From contig NZ_OY781063.1 of NCBI RefSeq assembly GCF_963676285.1, positions 2,728,001 to 2,792,000 of the forward strand: a stretch of 64,000 bases of DNA, written 5' to 3'. How positions within the stretch are numbered: the stretch's first letter is position 1; every line of letters starts with the position of its first letter. The notes beneath the pieces were generated by a model, which ran no database searches, had not been told where the DNA came from, and worked only from the letters and a program-made list of their open reading frames with translations. Both the position numbers and the translations under genes were made by a program. Positions 50,813 to 58,359 of this stretch are shown here, piece by piece. Source of the DNA: an uncultured Sphaerochaeta sp. (GTDB taxonomy: Bacteria; Spirochaetota; Spirochaetia; Sphaerochaetales; Sphaerochaetaceae).

Positions 50813-51572
50813 ACGCATCGTCTCACTCCTTGAACCGCTAAAGAGCACTACGGTTTGGGAAGTCGGCCCTGGGATTGGATCCCTTACCGCATTGCTTTTG
50901 GAAAGAGGGGCAGCGGTTACTGCTTTTGAGATCGATCATGGGTTCTGCAGGATTCTCAGGGAGCATGCATTTGGGGAGGACCCAAATTTCCATCTTGTTG
51001 AGGGTGATGCCTTGAAGACCTTGCCGAAAGCCTTCGGGCAAACGGCCTTGCCTGAACGGGTCTGTGGCAATCTCCCCTATAATGTAGGATCAGTGGTGAT
51101 CGCAAAAATCCTTGAGGAGGGGTATCGTATCCCGCAGATGGTCTTTACCCTGCAAAAAGAGGTTGTTGACCGTCTCTGTGCATCACCAGGGTCAAAGATG
51201 TGGTCATCATTCTCGCTTCTTGCCCAGATGGATTATGAGGTGACCCAATCGTTTGTCATCAATGCAGGAGCCTTTTTCCCTAAACCCAATGTCACCAGCA
51301 GTGTTGTGCACTTTGCACTGAGAGAAGAGAGTTTGGTCAGGGATGAGTTGCGTCCACATTTCTTGTTGGTCATCAGGGACTTGTTTGCCCAACGTAGAAA
51401 GACGGTGAAAAACAATCTGATGGGTGGAAAGATTGGTGCACTGCTGGGTAAGGAAGGTGTGGCATCTCTGCTTGCTGAGAGTAATGTTGATCCGTCCCTT
51501 AGGGCTGAAGCACTTTCCTGGTCCCAGTTTCTCTCACTCAGTGAGACTCTCTCCAACTATCAAGCCACGTAA
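50694..51572 (+). CDS. rsmA: 16S rRNA dimethyladenosine transferase KsgA/RsmA
   Basis: RsmA dimethylates A1518 and A1519 of 16S rRNA late in 30S assembly. The 292 residues contain FGQNFLIS near residue 28, the SAM motif VWEVGPGIGSLTALLLERGAAVTAFEID near 54-81, and the N6-adenine motif GNLPYNVGS near 125. DLFAQRRKTVKNNL near 226 is the family's C-terminal signature. The ATG is chosen because AAGGAG stands 6 nt upstream and because MRWNFAYDSP gives the usual pre-domain. It begins 119 nt inside the ComEC-like gene and overlaps the convergent MATE gene by 35 nt. Confidence 0.95.
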   Translation: MRWNFAYDSPHAISDLLQREGLAMTKKFGQNFLISKPVRERIVSLLEPLKSTTVWEVGPGIGSLTALLLERGAAVTAFEIDHGFCRILREHAFGEDPNFHLVEGDALKTLPKAFGQTALPERVCGNLPYNVGSVVIAKILEEGYRIPQMVFTLQKEVVDRLCASPGSKMWSSFSLLAQMDYEVTQSFVINAGAFFPKPNVTSSVVHFALREESLVRDELRPHFLLVIRDLFAQRRKTVKNNLMGGKIGALLGKEGVASLLAESNVDPSLRAEALSWSQFLSLSETLSNYQAT

Positions 51573-52935
51573 ACCGGCGATAGCGTACAAGACAGATGAT
51601 CCCCCTGATATTCAGGTCTGCAACCATTGCAAGCCAGATACCCATGAGTGCAAGATTGGTTGTGCTCAGCAACAGGTAGGCAAGGGGGAGTCGAATCAAC
51701 CACATCCCGGTTACCGCAATATGAAATGGCCCTTTGGTATCTCCTGCACCACGAAGCACCCCAAACACAAGAATGGAGAGTCCGAAGGCAGGCTCGGCGA
51801 AGGCTTCCAGGCGCAATACTCGTGAACCAAGTGCAATGACCTGGGCATCACGGGTGAAAAAACTCATCAAGAGCGGTGCGAATACGTAGAGGATTACGCC
51901 CATAAGTGTCATCAGCAGTGTTCCCATTGCAACACAGGTGCTGGCAAAACGACGGGCAAGTTGTTTGTCTTCGCTGCCGAGTGATTGAGCCACCAATGTG
52001 GTGGCTGCAGTGGCGAAGCCACTTGCCGGCAGGTAGGTCATTGACTCTGCATTGATTGCCAAAAAGTGTGCAGCAAGGGCTGTGGTTCCCAATGTTCCAA
52101 CCATTTTTGTGTAAACAATCTGACCGAATGAGAGCGTCGATCGTTCAAGCGCCATTGGAAGAGCAAGACGGAGCGAGCTCTTGAGAATATGGATATCGAA
52201 TTTCCAACTTCCTTTCAGTGAAAGGCGAATAGGGTTGCTTGTTGTAAGCAATATCCCAAAAAGCAGGATGCTGGTGACTGTGCAACTGATACTGGTGGCC
52301 ATTGCAGCACCCTTTACCCCAAGGCCAAGACCAGGAATAGTAACAAATCCCAATGGGATACTCGGGAATATGAACAAGAGATTGAGAAGGATATTCATGA
52401 GATTGTTCAAGCCATTGAGATAGAGCGGCGTCCTGGAGTCCCCACTGAGGCGAAGCAGGGTACTGATGAGAATCATGAGGAGGTTTGGAAGGTACCCCAA
52501 GGCGATATAGTGGAAGTACTGCTGTGCCAATGGTTCCACCGTTGCCTCAGCACCTATCCATGAGGGAAGTCTTCTTGCAATGAGGAGAAAAGAGAAGGTC
52601 AGGAACAATCCAAAAAAAAGAGAGGATAGGATTGCCTGCCTGGTGATAAGACGGGCTCTGTCGGTCTTTCCGCTGCCAAGATTTCGTGCCATCAACACAG
52701 AGAAGCCTATGGCAAACGCGTTCATCCACCCATTCACCAACCAGATGGTGGAGGCTGGAACCGAAACTGCTGCAGTTGCCTGAGCACCAAGGGAGCCAAC
52801 CATGGCTGAATCGACATAGGTAACGGTAACCTGGAGGAATTGTTCAAGGATGGTAGGCCAGGCGAGCGCCCAGATGATGGTTCTCGCAGGGAGCGATCGA
52901 TCGAGTAGATTCAATGGTTTTGTACTTCTGAGCAT
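51538..52935 (-). CDS. MATE family efflux transporter
   Basis: The 465-residue protein has about twelve hydrophobic helices in two MatE repeats (about 18-180 and 245-405). AWPTILEQFLQVTVTYVDSAMVGSLGAQATAAVS near residue 28-61 and its counterpart LRLALPMALERSTLSFGQIVYTKMVGTLGTTALAAH near 258-292 are the repeat starts. Such pumps export cationic drugs or metabolites using Na or H gradients; the substrate is unknown. It overlaps rsmA by 35 nt at the 3' end and follows pta after a hairpin. Confidence 0.92.
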   Translation of the reverse strand: MLRSTKPLNLLDRSLPARTIIWALAWPTILEQFLQVTVTYVDSAMVGSLGAQATAAVSVPASTIWLVNGWMNAFAIGFSVLMARNLGSGKTDRARLITRQAILSSLFFGLFLTFSFLLIARRLPSWIGAEATVEPLAQQYFHYIALGYLPNLLMILISTLLRLSGDSRTPLYLNGLNNLMNILLNLLFIFPSIPLGFVTIPGLGLGVKGAAMATSISCTVTSILLFGILLTTSNPIRLSLKGSWKFDIHILKSSLRLALPMALERSTLSFGQIVYTKMVGTLGTTALAAHFLAINAESMTYLPASGFATAATTLVAQSLGSEDKQLARRFASTCVAMGTLLMTLMGVILYVFAPLLMSFFTRDAQVIALGSRVLRLEAFAEPAFGLSILVFGVLRGAGDTKGPFHIAVTGMWLIRLPLAYLLLSTTNLALMGIWLAMVADLNIRGIICLVRYRRFTWLDSWRESH

Positions 52936-52991
52936 GCCTTGTCTACCCTTGGAGACGTGGCAATCGTATAGAAAAGTATGGAACGTGGCAA

Positions 52992-53016
52992 GGGCGGGAA
53001 AAGGAAATTCCCGCCC
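52992..53016 (-). terminator. GC-rich hairpin after pta
   Basis: GGGCGGGAA (52992-53000) and TTCCCGCCC (53008-53016) pair perfectly around a 7-nt loop, 13 nt after the pta stop. No U-run follows on the minus strand. Confidence 0.65.
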
Positions 53017-53028
53017 TCTCTATGAAAC

Positions 53029-54030
53029 TTAGATGCTTGCTGCCTGTGCAAGTGTGATTGCACTGGTAACCACAATATCCTCAACAGAACATCCACGGCT
53101 GAGGTCGCTGATCGGCTTGGCGAATCCCTGGAGGATCGGGCCATAGGCTTCAGCCCCAGCAAGGCGCTGTACAAGCTTGTAGCCGATGTTTCCGGCCTGG
53201 AGGTCCGGGAAGATTAGAGTATTGGCACCACCGGCGACATTGGAGCCGGGGGCCTTGCTCTTGGCAACACTGGGAACAATGGCTGCATCGAGCTGCAACT
53301 CCCCGTCGATCTGCAGCTCAGGAAGTTTTTCCTTAACCAGATTGGTAGCGGTAACCACCTTGTCGACCAAATCACCCTTTGCAGAACCCTTGGTTGAGTA
53401 GCTGAGCATGGCCACCTTTGCCTCTGTGTTGAGGAAGGTCTTACAGGATAGGGCAGAAGCTTCTGCAATCTCAGCCAGCTGTTCAGCTGTGGGGTTGGGG
53501 ATGGTGGCACAGTCAGCAAAAATGAATGAGCCGTTTGCCCCATATTCGCTCTTGTCTGTTGCCATGACGAAACATGAGGAAGCAAACTTTATCCCGGGCT
53601 TGGTCTTGATGATCTGAAAGGCAGCAAGAAGTACATTGCCTGTAGTGTTCTCAGCGCCGGCAACCATTGCATCAGCCTTTCCCAGACGGACCATCATGGC
53701 TCCCCAACGAAGAGGGTCTATGATACCTTCATATGCTTCATCCTCGCTCATACCTTTATGCTTTCTAAGCTCATGGTATTCCTTGGCAAAAGCCTTACGA
53801 TCTTCACTGGAAGATGGGTCTACAATTGAGATCCCTTCAAGTGAGGTCATTACTGCTTCTGCTGCTTTCTTTACTGCATCCACTGCACCGACCAAAATGA
53901 CCGATTTGGCCAGTTTTTCATCGATAATCTTCCTTGCGGCCTGGATGGTTCTGCTCTCAGTACCCTCGGCCAGGACGAGATTTTTCTGGGCCTCAATTGC
54001 TTGGGCCTTCATTTTTTCTGCAAACGTCAT
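53029..54030 (-). CDS. pta: Phosphate acetyltransferase
   Basis: Pta interconverts acetyl-CoA and acetyl phosphate, the route to ATP through acetate in fermenters. At 333 residues it is the short catalytic form without the N-terminal regulatory domain of E. coli Pta. GAENTTGNVLLAAFQIIKTKPG near residue 125 and the C-terminal GGANTLIFPDLQAGNIGYKLVQRLAGAEAYGPILQGFAKPISDLSRG near 266-312 are family signatures. AAGGAG lies 9 nt before the ATG. Acetate kinase is not adjacent. The strong ribosome site and downstream hairpin fit high expression. Confidence 0.95.
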   Translation of the reverse strand: MTFAEKMKAQAIEAQKNLVLAEGTESRTIQAARKIIDEKLAKSVILVGAVDAVKKAAEAVMTSLEGISIVDPSSSEDRKAFAKEYHELRKHKGMSEDEAYEGIIDPLRWGAMMVRLGKADAMVAGAENTTGNVLLAAFQIIKTKPGIKFASSCFVMATDKSEYGANGSFIFADCATIPNPTAEQLAEIAEASALSCKTFLNTEAKVAMLSYSTKGSAKGDLVDKVVTATNLVKEKLPELQIDGELQLDAAIVPSVAKSKAPGSNVAGGANTLIFPDLQAGNIGYKLVQRLAGAEAYGPILQGFAKPISDLSRGCSVEDIVVTSAITLAQAASI

Positions 54031-54131
54031 GGTTATGCTCCTTGACAGGTTAGATTAGATAGTACCAAATCAGTGTATCACGTTAGAATCTCTTAGAAAA
54101 GGCTCGATGGTTAGTCATTCCAGTCTCCTCC

Positions 54132-54160
54132 TTGCCCGTTTTTGTGCTTTCCAGTACAAT
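54132..54160 (+). promoter_or_regulatory. Promoter implying leaderless prephenate dehydrogenase mRNA
   Basis: TTGCCC (54132-54137) and TACAAT (54155-54160) are 17 bp apart; the -10 box ends 7 nt before the ATG at 54168. Confidence 0.5.
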
Positions 54161-54167
54161 GCGGTTC

Positions 54168-54917
54168 ATGAAAGAGAGCATGCGCATCGGAGTATATGGA
54201 TTGGGGCGATTTGGATCCTTCTGGGCCAAGGAGTTAGCCGGGCATGGGTTTGAGGTAATCGCCTACAGTAGACGGAAAAAATCCGTTCCCCCAGGGGTGC
54301 GTCTCGGGAGTGAGGAAGAAGTCCTTACCTGTTCTGCTTTGTTTTATTGTGTTTCCATCAGCGCCTTCAAGGACGTACTTAAACGTACCGCTGGAAATAT
54401 CGGGAAAGACACTGTCGTGATGGACACCTGTTCAGTGAAGCTGTATCCAGCAAAGGTTATGCAGGAGCTGCTTCCTTCCTCTGTGCAAAGCATAGCAACC
54501 CACCCAATGTTTGGCCCTGATTCCGGCAAGAATGGAGTGAAAGGCCTTCCCCTGGTAATCTGTCCGGTAAACTGCAAGCAGGAAACACTCTCCTGGTGGG
54601 TGGATGAATTTGCCCGTTGGGGCCTCGATGTTATGCATATGAGCTGTGACCAGCACGACCGTGAGGCTGCCTGGTCCCAGGGGATTACACACTTCGTGGG
54701 ACGTACGCTCTCTGAACTCTCCCTTGGCGATACCAAACTGGCGACCAAGGGATACAGGACCCTTATGAGTGTTGTGGAACAGACCTGTAATGACCCGATG
54801 CAGCTGTTCTATGACCTGCAACGCTACAATCCGTATGCAAAGCAGATGCGCATGGGGCTCAAAGGAGCCCTCGATACAGTCATGGAGGTCCTGAAGAAGC
54901 AGGAGGAAATTGAGTGA
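54168..54917 (+). CDS. Prephenate dehydrogenase (TyrA-like)
   Basis: The 249-residue protein has an N-terminal NAD-binding fold (MRIGVYGLGRFGSFWAKELAGHGFEV, G-x-G-x2-G) and a helical C-terminal domain. DTCSVKLYPAKVMQELLP near residue 95 and ATHPMFGPDSG near 118 are the prephenate dehydrogenase signatures, and HDREAAWSQGITHFVGR near 165 matches the later conserved histidine. It would make 4-hydroxyphenylpyruvate for tyrosine. No chorismate mutase or ACT domain is attached. Three in-frame ATGs (54159, 54168, 54180) are close together; the middle one follows the -10 box by 7 nt, while 54180 has a poor purine-rich site. The stop overlaps the mtaB GTG. Confidence 0.85.
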   Translation: MKESMRIGVYGLGRFGSFWAKELAGHGFEVIAYSRRKKSVPPGVRLGSEEEVLTCSALFYCVSISAFKDVLKRTAGNIGKDTVVMDTCSVKLYPAKVMQELLPSSVQSIATHPMFGPDSGKNGVKGLPLVICPVNCKQETLSWWVDEFARWGLDVMHMSCDQHDREAAWSQGITHFVGRTLSELSLGDTKLATKGYRTLMSVVEQTCNDPMQLFYDLQRYNPYAKQMRMGLKGALDTVMEVLKKQEEIE

Positions 54918-56233
54918 ATGTGTGTGTATATACCTTGGGATGTCGGCTGAACCAGTGTGAGAGTGAAGCAATAGCCGATTCATTTTCCAAGGAAGGTTTT
55001 ACCGTGGTCTCTGAGGATCAGGGTGCTGATCTATATATTGTCAATACGTGTACTGTTACCAGCAAAGCAGAACAGAAAGCAAGAAGGATGATCCGTAAGT
55101 TTGCGAGAATTGCCCCAACACTTGCCACGGGTTGTTATGCCCAGGTCAACGAGGAAGAACTGAAGGCTCTAAATGACCAGATCATTGTGGTTCCCCTGGA
55201 AAAGAAAGCGCATCTTCTCCAGCTTGCAAAGCATCTGAAAGCCTCTCTGGTCTCTGGTATGAGCATGAAGGAAGGGTGTCTTTCCTTCAGTGATGGAAAA
55301 GCCTCCGTTTTTGACTATGATGCCGCCTCTTTCTCCTACCATAGCAGGGCATATCTGAAAATTCAGGATGGGTGCGACAACAGTTGTGCCTATTGTCGTG
55401 TACACATTGCACGGGGCAAGGCGGTGAGCCTTGATTCCACGCTGGTGATCGAGCGAGCACTGGCACTCGAGGAGGCTGGGTTCCAGGAAATCATGCTCAC
55501 CGGTGTCAATCTTACGATGTACGACCATCAGGGAGATGGTTTGGGAGGGTTGCTTGAGAAGTTGCTCTCAGCGCTTTCTACAAATGTCAGGCTCCGTCTC
55601 AGTTCCATGGAACCCGACCATATCGATGGTCGTCTGTTGGAAGCCTTGAAGGATCCCAGGATGCAACCTCACTTCCACATTCCTGTGCAGAGTGGGAGTG
55701 ATCGGGTTCTGCAACTCGTTGACAGGCACTATACCATCAGTGAACTGTCCTCAATTCTGGAGCAGCTCAAACGATCGAAGGATGACCCGTTCCTGGCAGC
55801 TGATATCATTACCGGTCTTCCTGGGGAGAGTGAAGAGGATTTCCAGGAAACCAAGCAATTCATACTCAGCCAAGGATTCTCCATGTTGCATGTATTCCCA
55901 TTCTCTCCCCGACCCGATACCCCGCTGTATCATGCAAAACATCGCGTGCCTGAGAAAATACGTGATGATCGGGCCCTTGAGCTCCGGGAGCTTTCAAAGC
56001 AGCTACACGACTCGTACAAAGAGAGACAACTGGGAAAAGAGAGTGAGGTAATCCTCCAAAACAGGAAGGGGGGGCACTGGTACGGGTTGAGCGGGAACTA
56101 CCTGGAAGTAAAAGTGATTGATGCTCCTCCCTTTGCAAGGGAAGGAATGTTGGTGAAGGGACGCTTCAGTGACAAGCTGCCCAAGACAGGGAAGATGGAG
56201 TTTATTTCCTATGAAACGGCTATTCGCGACTGA
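54914..56233 (+). CDS. mtaB: tRNA t6A37 methylthiotransferase MtaB
   Basis: MtaB converts t6A37 to ms2t6A37 in tRNAs reading ANN codons, using two 4Fe-4S clusters. The 439 residues have the N-terminal cluster ligands C10, C46 and C74, the radical SAM cluster C154-x3-C158-x2-C161 (GCDNSCAYCRV), and a C-terminal TRAM-like domain (about 375-435). The MtaB-type start MNVCVYTLGCRLNQ separates it from MiaB and RimO. The start is GTG in a GTGA overlap with the upstream stop; AGGAGG lies 11 nt before it. The GNAT gene starts inside its 3' end. Confidence 0.94.
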   Translation: MNVCVYTLGCRLNQCESEAIADSFSKEGFTVVSEDQGADLYIVNTCTVTSKAEQKARRMIRKFARIAPTLATGCYAQVNEEELKALNDQIIVVPLEKKAHLLQLAKHLKASLVSGMSMKEGCLSFSDGKASVFDYDAASFSYHSRAYLKIQDGCDNSCAYCRVHIARGKAVSLDSTLVIERALALEEAGFQEIMLTGVNLTMYDHQGDGLGGLLEKLLSALSTNVRLRLSSMEPDHIDGRLLEALKDPRMQPHFHIPVQSGSDRVLQLVDRHYTISELSSILEQLKRSKDDPFLAADIITGLPGESEEDFQETKQFILSQGFSMLHVFPFSPRPDTPLYHAKHRVPEKIRDDRALELRELSKQLHDSYKERQLGKESEVILQNRKGGHWYGLSGNYLEVKVIDAPPFAREGMLVKGRFSDKLPKTGKMEFISYETAIRD

Positions 56234-56780
56234 ACGTCTTGACGCCTATATCATTTCCAGAACGCTCGCTGGACCGTATCTGGCATATGAGAAACGGAAC
56301 CGGGAGTTGTTTCGTCCGTACTCAATTGCGCAGAAGGAGAGCTACTACACCTTGGGTTCGTTCCAGGATGTTGCGGACCGTCAATTCACCCTCTATGAGG
56401 AGCATAGAATGCTCCCTTTGTTGTTTTTCGAGAAGGATAAAAGAAAACATGTCATTGCAATGGTGAGCCTGAACCAATTGGTGTGGGGACCTTTTCGCTC
56501 AGGAAAGCTCAGCTATAGTGTGGATGGTGACAAGCTACGACAGGGTTATGGCACAGAAGCCGTGAAGGGAATTATCGATTATGCGTTTGGGCAGCTTGGT
56601 TTGCATCGCATCGAGGCCCATATCCAACAGAACAACAGTGCAAGTCTTTCGTTTGCTGAGCACCTAGGATTCCAAGCCGAAGGAATGGCGAAGGGCTATC
56701 TATACAGGGATGGCGAGTGGGTTGACCATCTACGCCTATCCCTGATCAATGAATGTTTGGATATGCGCTCCTTCAGTTAG
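56211..56780 (+). CDS. GNAT acetyltransferase, RimJ/RimL type
   Basis: A 189-residue GNAT protein in the group acting on ribosomal N-termini or small amines. The acetyl-CoA loop DKLRQGYGTEAVKGIIDYAFGQLGLHRIEAHIQQNNSASLSFAEHLGF (about 103-150) holds the Q/R-x-x-G-x-G/A pattern and the RimL-like N-x-x-S-x-x-L-x-x-x-L-G-F. GFQAEGMAKGYLYRDGEWVDHLRLSL completes the domain. The ATG overlaps mtaB by 23 nt with GGAG 10 nt upstream. Substrate unknown. Confidence 0.88.
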   Translation: MKRLFATERLDAYIISRTLAGPYLAYEKRNRELFRPYSIAQKESYYTLGSFQDVADRQFTLYEEHRMLPLLFFEKDKRKHVIAMVSLNQLVWGPFRSGKLSYSVDGDKLRQGYGTEAVKGIIDYAFGQLGLHRIEAHIQQNNSASLSFAEHLGFQAEGMAKGYLYRDGEWVDHLRLSLINECLDMRSFS

Positions 56781-57693
56781 GACGACTTCTGAGTTCCCTC
56801 ACTGTTATCTTGGGTTCCTGGATGGTGACCATGGTATTGGGAGCAACCGATTCCTTGATCCATACGTTGGATCCTATTACTGCATTCTTTCCGATGGTAA
56901 TATCTCCAAGGATAGTCGCGTTGGAATAGATGGTTACATTGTCTTCAATTGAGGGGTGTCTTTTTGCTCCTCTGATCAGGCTTCCGCAAGCATCCTTTGG
57001 AAAGCTCAGCGCACCGAGAGTGACCCCTTGGTAGAGCTTCACATTGTTTCCGATGACCGTAGTTTCCCCAATGACCACACCAGTTCCATGGTCGATGAAG
57101 AACGATGCTCCTATCTCTGCGCCGGGGTGGATATCGATACCGGTCTCCTTGTGAGCATACTCATTGAACATGCGAGGGATCAGGGGAACATCCATCTTGA
57201 ACAGTTCATGTGCAATCCGATGGATGGTTAGTGTCTTGATGCAGGGATAGGAGAGGATAACCTCCCTGATATTCCTTGCTGCTGGGTCTCCATCGAATGC
57301 TGCCTTGGCATCCATCTTCAGTTTCAAGCGGAGTTGGGGCAAGAGTGCACATACCTTCCTGACCGTACTATCGGCTTTCTCCTGTGCCTCACACTCATCA
57401 AGTGATGGGTCGTCGTACCGGTATGCGAGAAAAATTTGGCTTTTCAACTGCGTACAGACTTGTTGCATCTGTATTTTCAGGATTTCTTGCAGTCCCAGTT
57501 CAGCACGGTCACGTCCACAACGACCAGGGAACATCAGTTCAAGAAATTCATTCGAGATTTCCCCAATGGAGAGCATCTGAGGCAGTGGTTTCAAACCATG
57601 GAAATTCGCATTTCCTGCAACACGGTCGAAGGTCCCGTAGAATGCATCCATAAAGGATGAAGCATCAAATTGTTGGTCTTTGCACGGTTTCAT
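56773..57693 (-). CDS. cysE: Serine O-acetyltransferase, EpsC/CysE
   Basis: CysE acetylates serine to O-acetylserine for cysteine synthesis. The 306 residues have a long helical N-terminal half, as in the EpsC type, and a left-handed beta-helix C-terminus: ETGIDIHPGAEIGASFFIDHGTGVVIGETTVIGNNVKLYQGVTLGALS (about 180-227) contains the hexapeptide repeats and the catalytic histidine in IDHGTG. The tail GSNVWIKESVAPNTMV continues the helix. The start lies 6 nt after a -10 box and has no ribosome site; a TTG 36 nt upstream would fall on the promoter. No cysK is adjacent. The 3' end overlaps the GNAT gene by 8 nt. Confidence 0.92.
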   Translation of the reverse strand: MKPCKDQQFDASSFMDAFYGTFDRVAGNANFHGLKPLPQMLSIGEISNEFLELMFPGRCGRDRAELGLQEILKIQMQQVCTQLKSQIFLAYRYDDPSLDECEAQEKADSTVRKVCALLPQLRLKLKMDAKAAFDGDPAARNIREVILSYPCIKTLTIHRIAHELFKMDVPLIPRMFNEYAHKETGIDIHPGAEIGASFFIDHGTGVVIGETTVIGNNVKLYQGVTLGALSFPKDACGSLIRGAKRHPSIEDNVTIYSNATILGDITIGKNAVIGSNVWIKESVAPNTMVTIQEPKITVRELRSRPN

Positions 57694-57699
57694 ACAACT

Positions 57700-57729
57700 A
57701 CCATACGGTTCTTGCAGGCTCTTGTGCAA
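57700..57729 (-). promoter_or_regulatory. Promoter implying leaderless cysE mRNA
   Basis: On the minus strand TTGCAC (57724-57729), 18 bp, TATGGT (57700-57705), then 6 nt to the ATG at 57693. Confidence 0.55.
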
Positions 57730-57733
57730 GCAC

Positions 57734-58276
57734 CTAGCCTAGGAACTGTGCAACCCTTGTATGCAACGTACCCGCCAGATGTGTGGCTATGGCCAATTTT
57801 AATAGATCGCCGAGAATGAAAGGAAACATACCTGACTGCAGTGCTACCTTCCAGGAGAGATTGCCCATAACTTTCAAATAAGGGACTCCTGCAAGATAGA
57901 TTACCAGTGTGGCCCCAATGCCAAGGAGAATACACAACATTCTGAATTTTCCTGGGTACTCATCTTTCCTGCGGTAGTTGCCGGCAATCCCTGCAAGAAA
58001 GGAGGCAGGAAGTAAGCCGAAGAGAAATCCCCCAGTGGGTCCCAGGAGGATTCCCAAGCCGCCACCACTACTGAAAACCGGCAAACCGATTGCTCCCAGC
58101 AGCAGGTAAATTGCCGTGCTGCCCAGACCCACGGCCGGCCCGCCGAGAAATCCCGCAAGTAGCACAAAGAGTGTCTGCAGGGTGATGGGGACAGGAGGAA
58201 GAGGGAACCTGAGATAGGCTCCAACGATGATCAAGGCACTAAATAAAGAGGTAAGCAGTAATCGTTTTTGTTGCAT
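57734..58276 (-). CDS. bioY: Biotin transporter BioY
   Basis: The 180-residue protein is the biotin-binding S component of an ECF transporter, with about six helices. LRFPLPPVPITLQTLFVLLAGFLGGPAVGLGSTAIYLLLGAIGLPVFSSGGGLGILLGPTGGFLFG (about 22-87) contains the PVPITLQT and GPTGG family signatures. No ECF ATPase or T component is near; BioY can work alone or use shared modules. The ATG before QQKRLLL is used because the -10 box ends 6 nt upstream. It is divergent from birA and shares its operator. Together with the absence of bio synthesis genes here, it suggests biotin scavenging. Confidence 0.94.
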   Translation of the reverse strand: MQQKRLLLTSLFSALIIVGAYLRFPLPPVPITLQTLFVLLAGFLGGPAVGLGSTAIYLLLGAIGLPVFSSGGGLGILLGPTGGFLFGLLPASFLAGIAGNYRRKDEYPGKFRMLCILLGIGATLVIYLAGVPYLKVMGNLSWKVALQSGMFPFILGDLLKLAIATHLAGTLHTRVAQFLG

Positions 58277-58282
58277 GTGGGG

Positions 58283-58312
58283 AGCGTAGCACAGCACGTT
58301 TTTAATTGTAAA
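58283..58312 (-). promoter_or_regulatory. bioY promoter, leaderless
   Basis: On the minus strand TTTACA (58307-58312), 18 bp, TACGCT (58283-58288), then 6 nt to the ATG at 58276. The -35 box is the left arm of the BirA-type palindrome. Confidence 0.55.
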
Positions 58313-58332
58313 CAGCAAATAGGTTGACAATT
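58304..58332. promoter_or_regulatory. BirA-type operator between bioY and birA
   Basis: AATTGTAAAC (58304-58313) and GTTGACAATT (58323-58332) are inverted repeats with one mismatch and a 9-bp centre. The half-site resembles the BirA box TTGTAAACC / GGTTTACAA, but the usual centre is longer. Each arm contains the -35 box of one divergent gene, so one bound repressor would block both. Confidence 0.65.
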
Positions 58333-58352
58333 GAAGAAGAGCACACTACCAT
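58324..58352 (+). promoter_or_regulatory. birA promoter, leaderless
   Basis: TTGACA (58324-58329), 17 bp, TACCAT (58347-58352), then 7 nt to the ATG at 58360. The -35 box is the right arm of the palindrome. Confidence 0.65.
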
Positions 58353-58359
58353 CGGTCGC

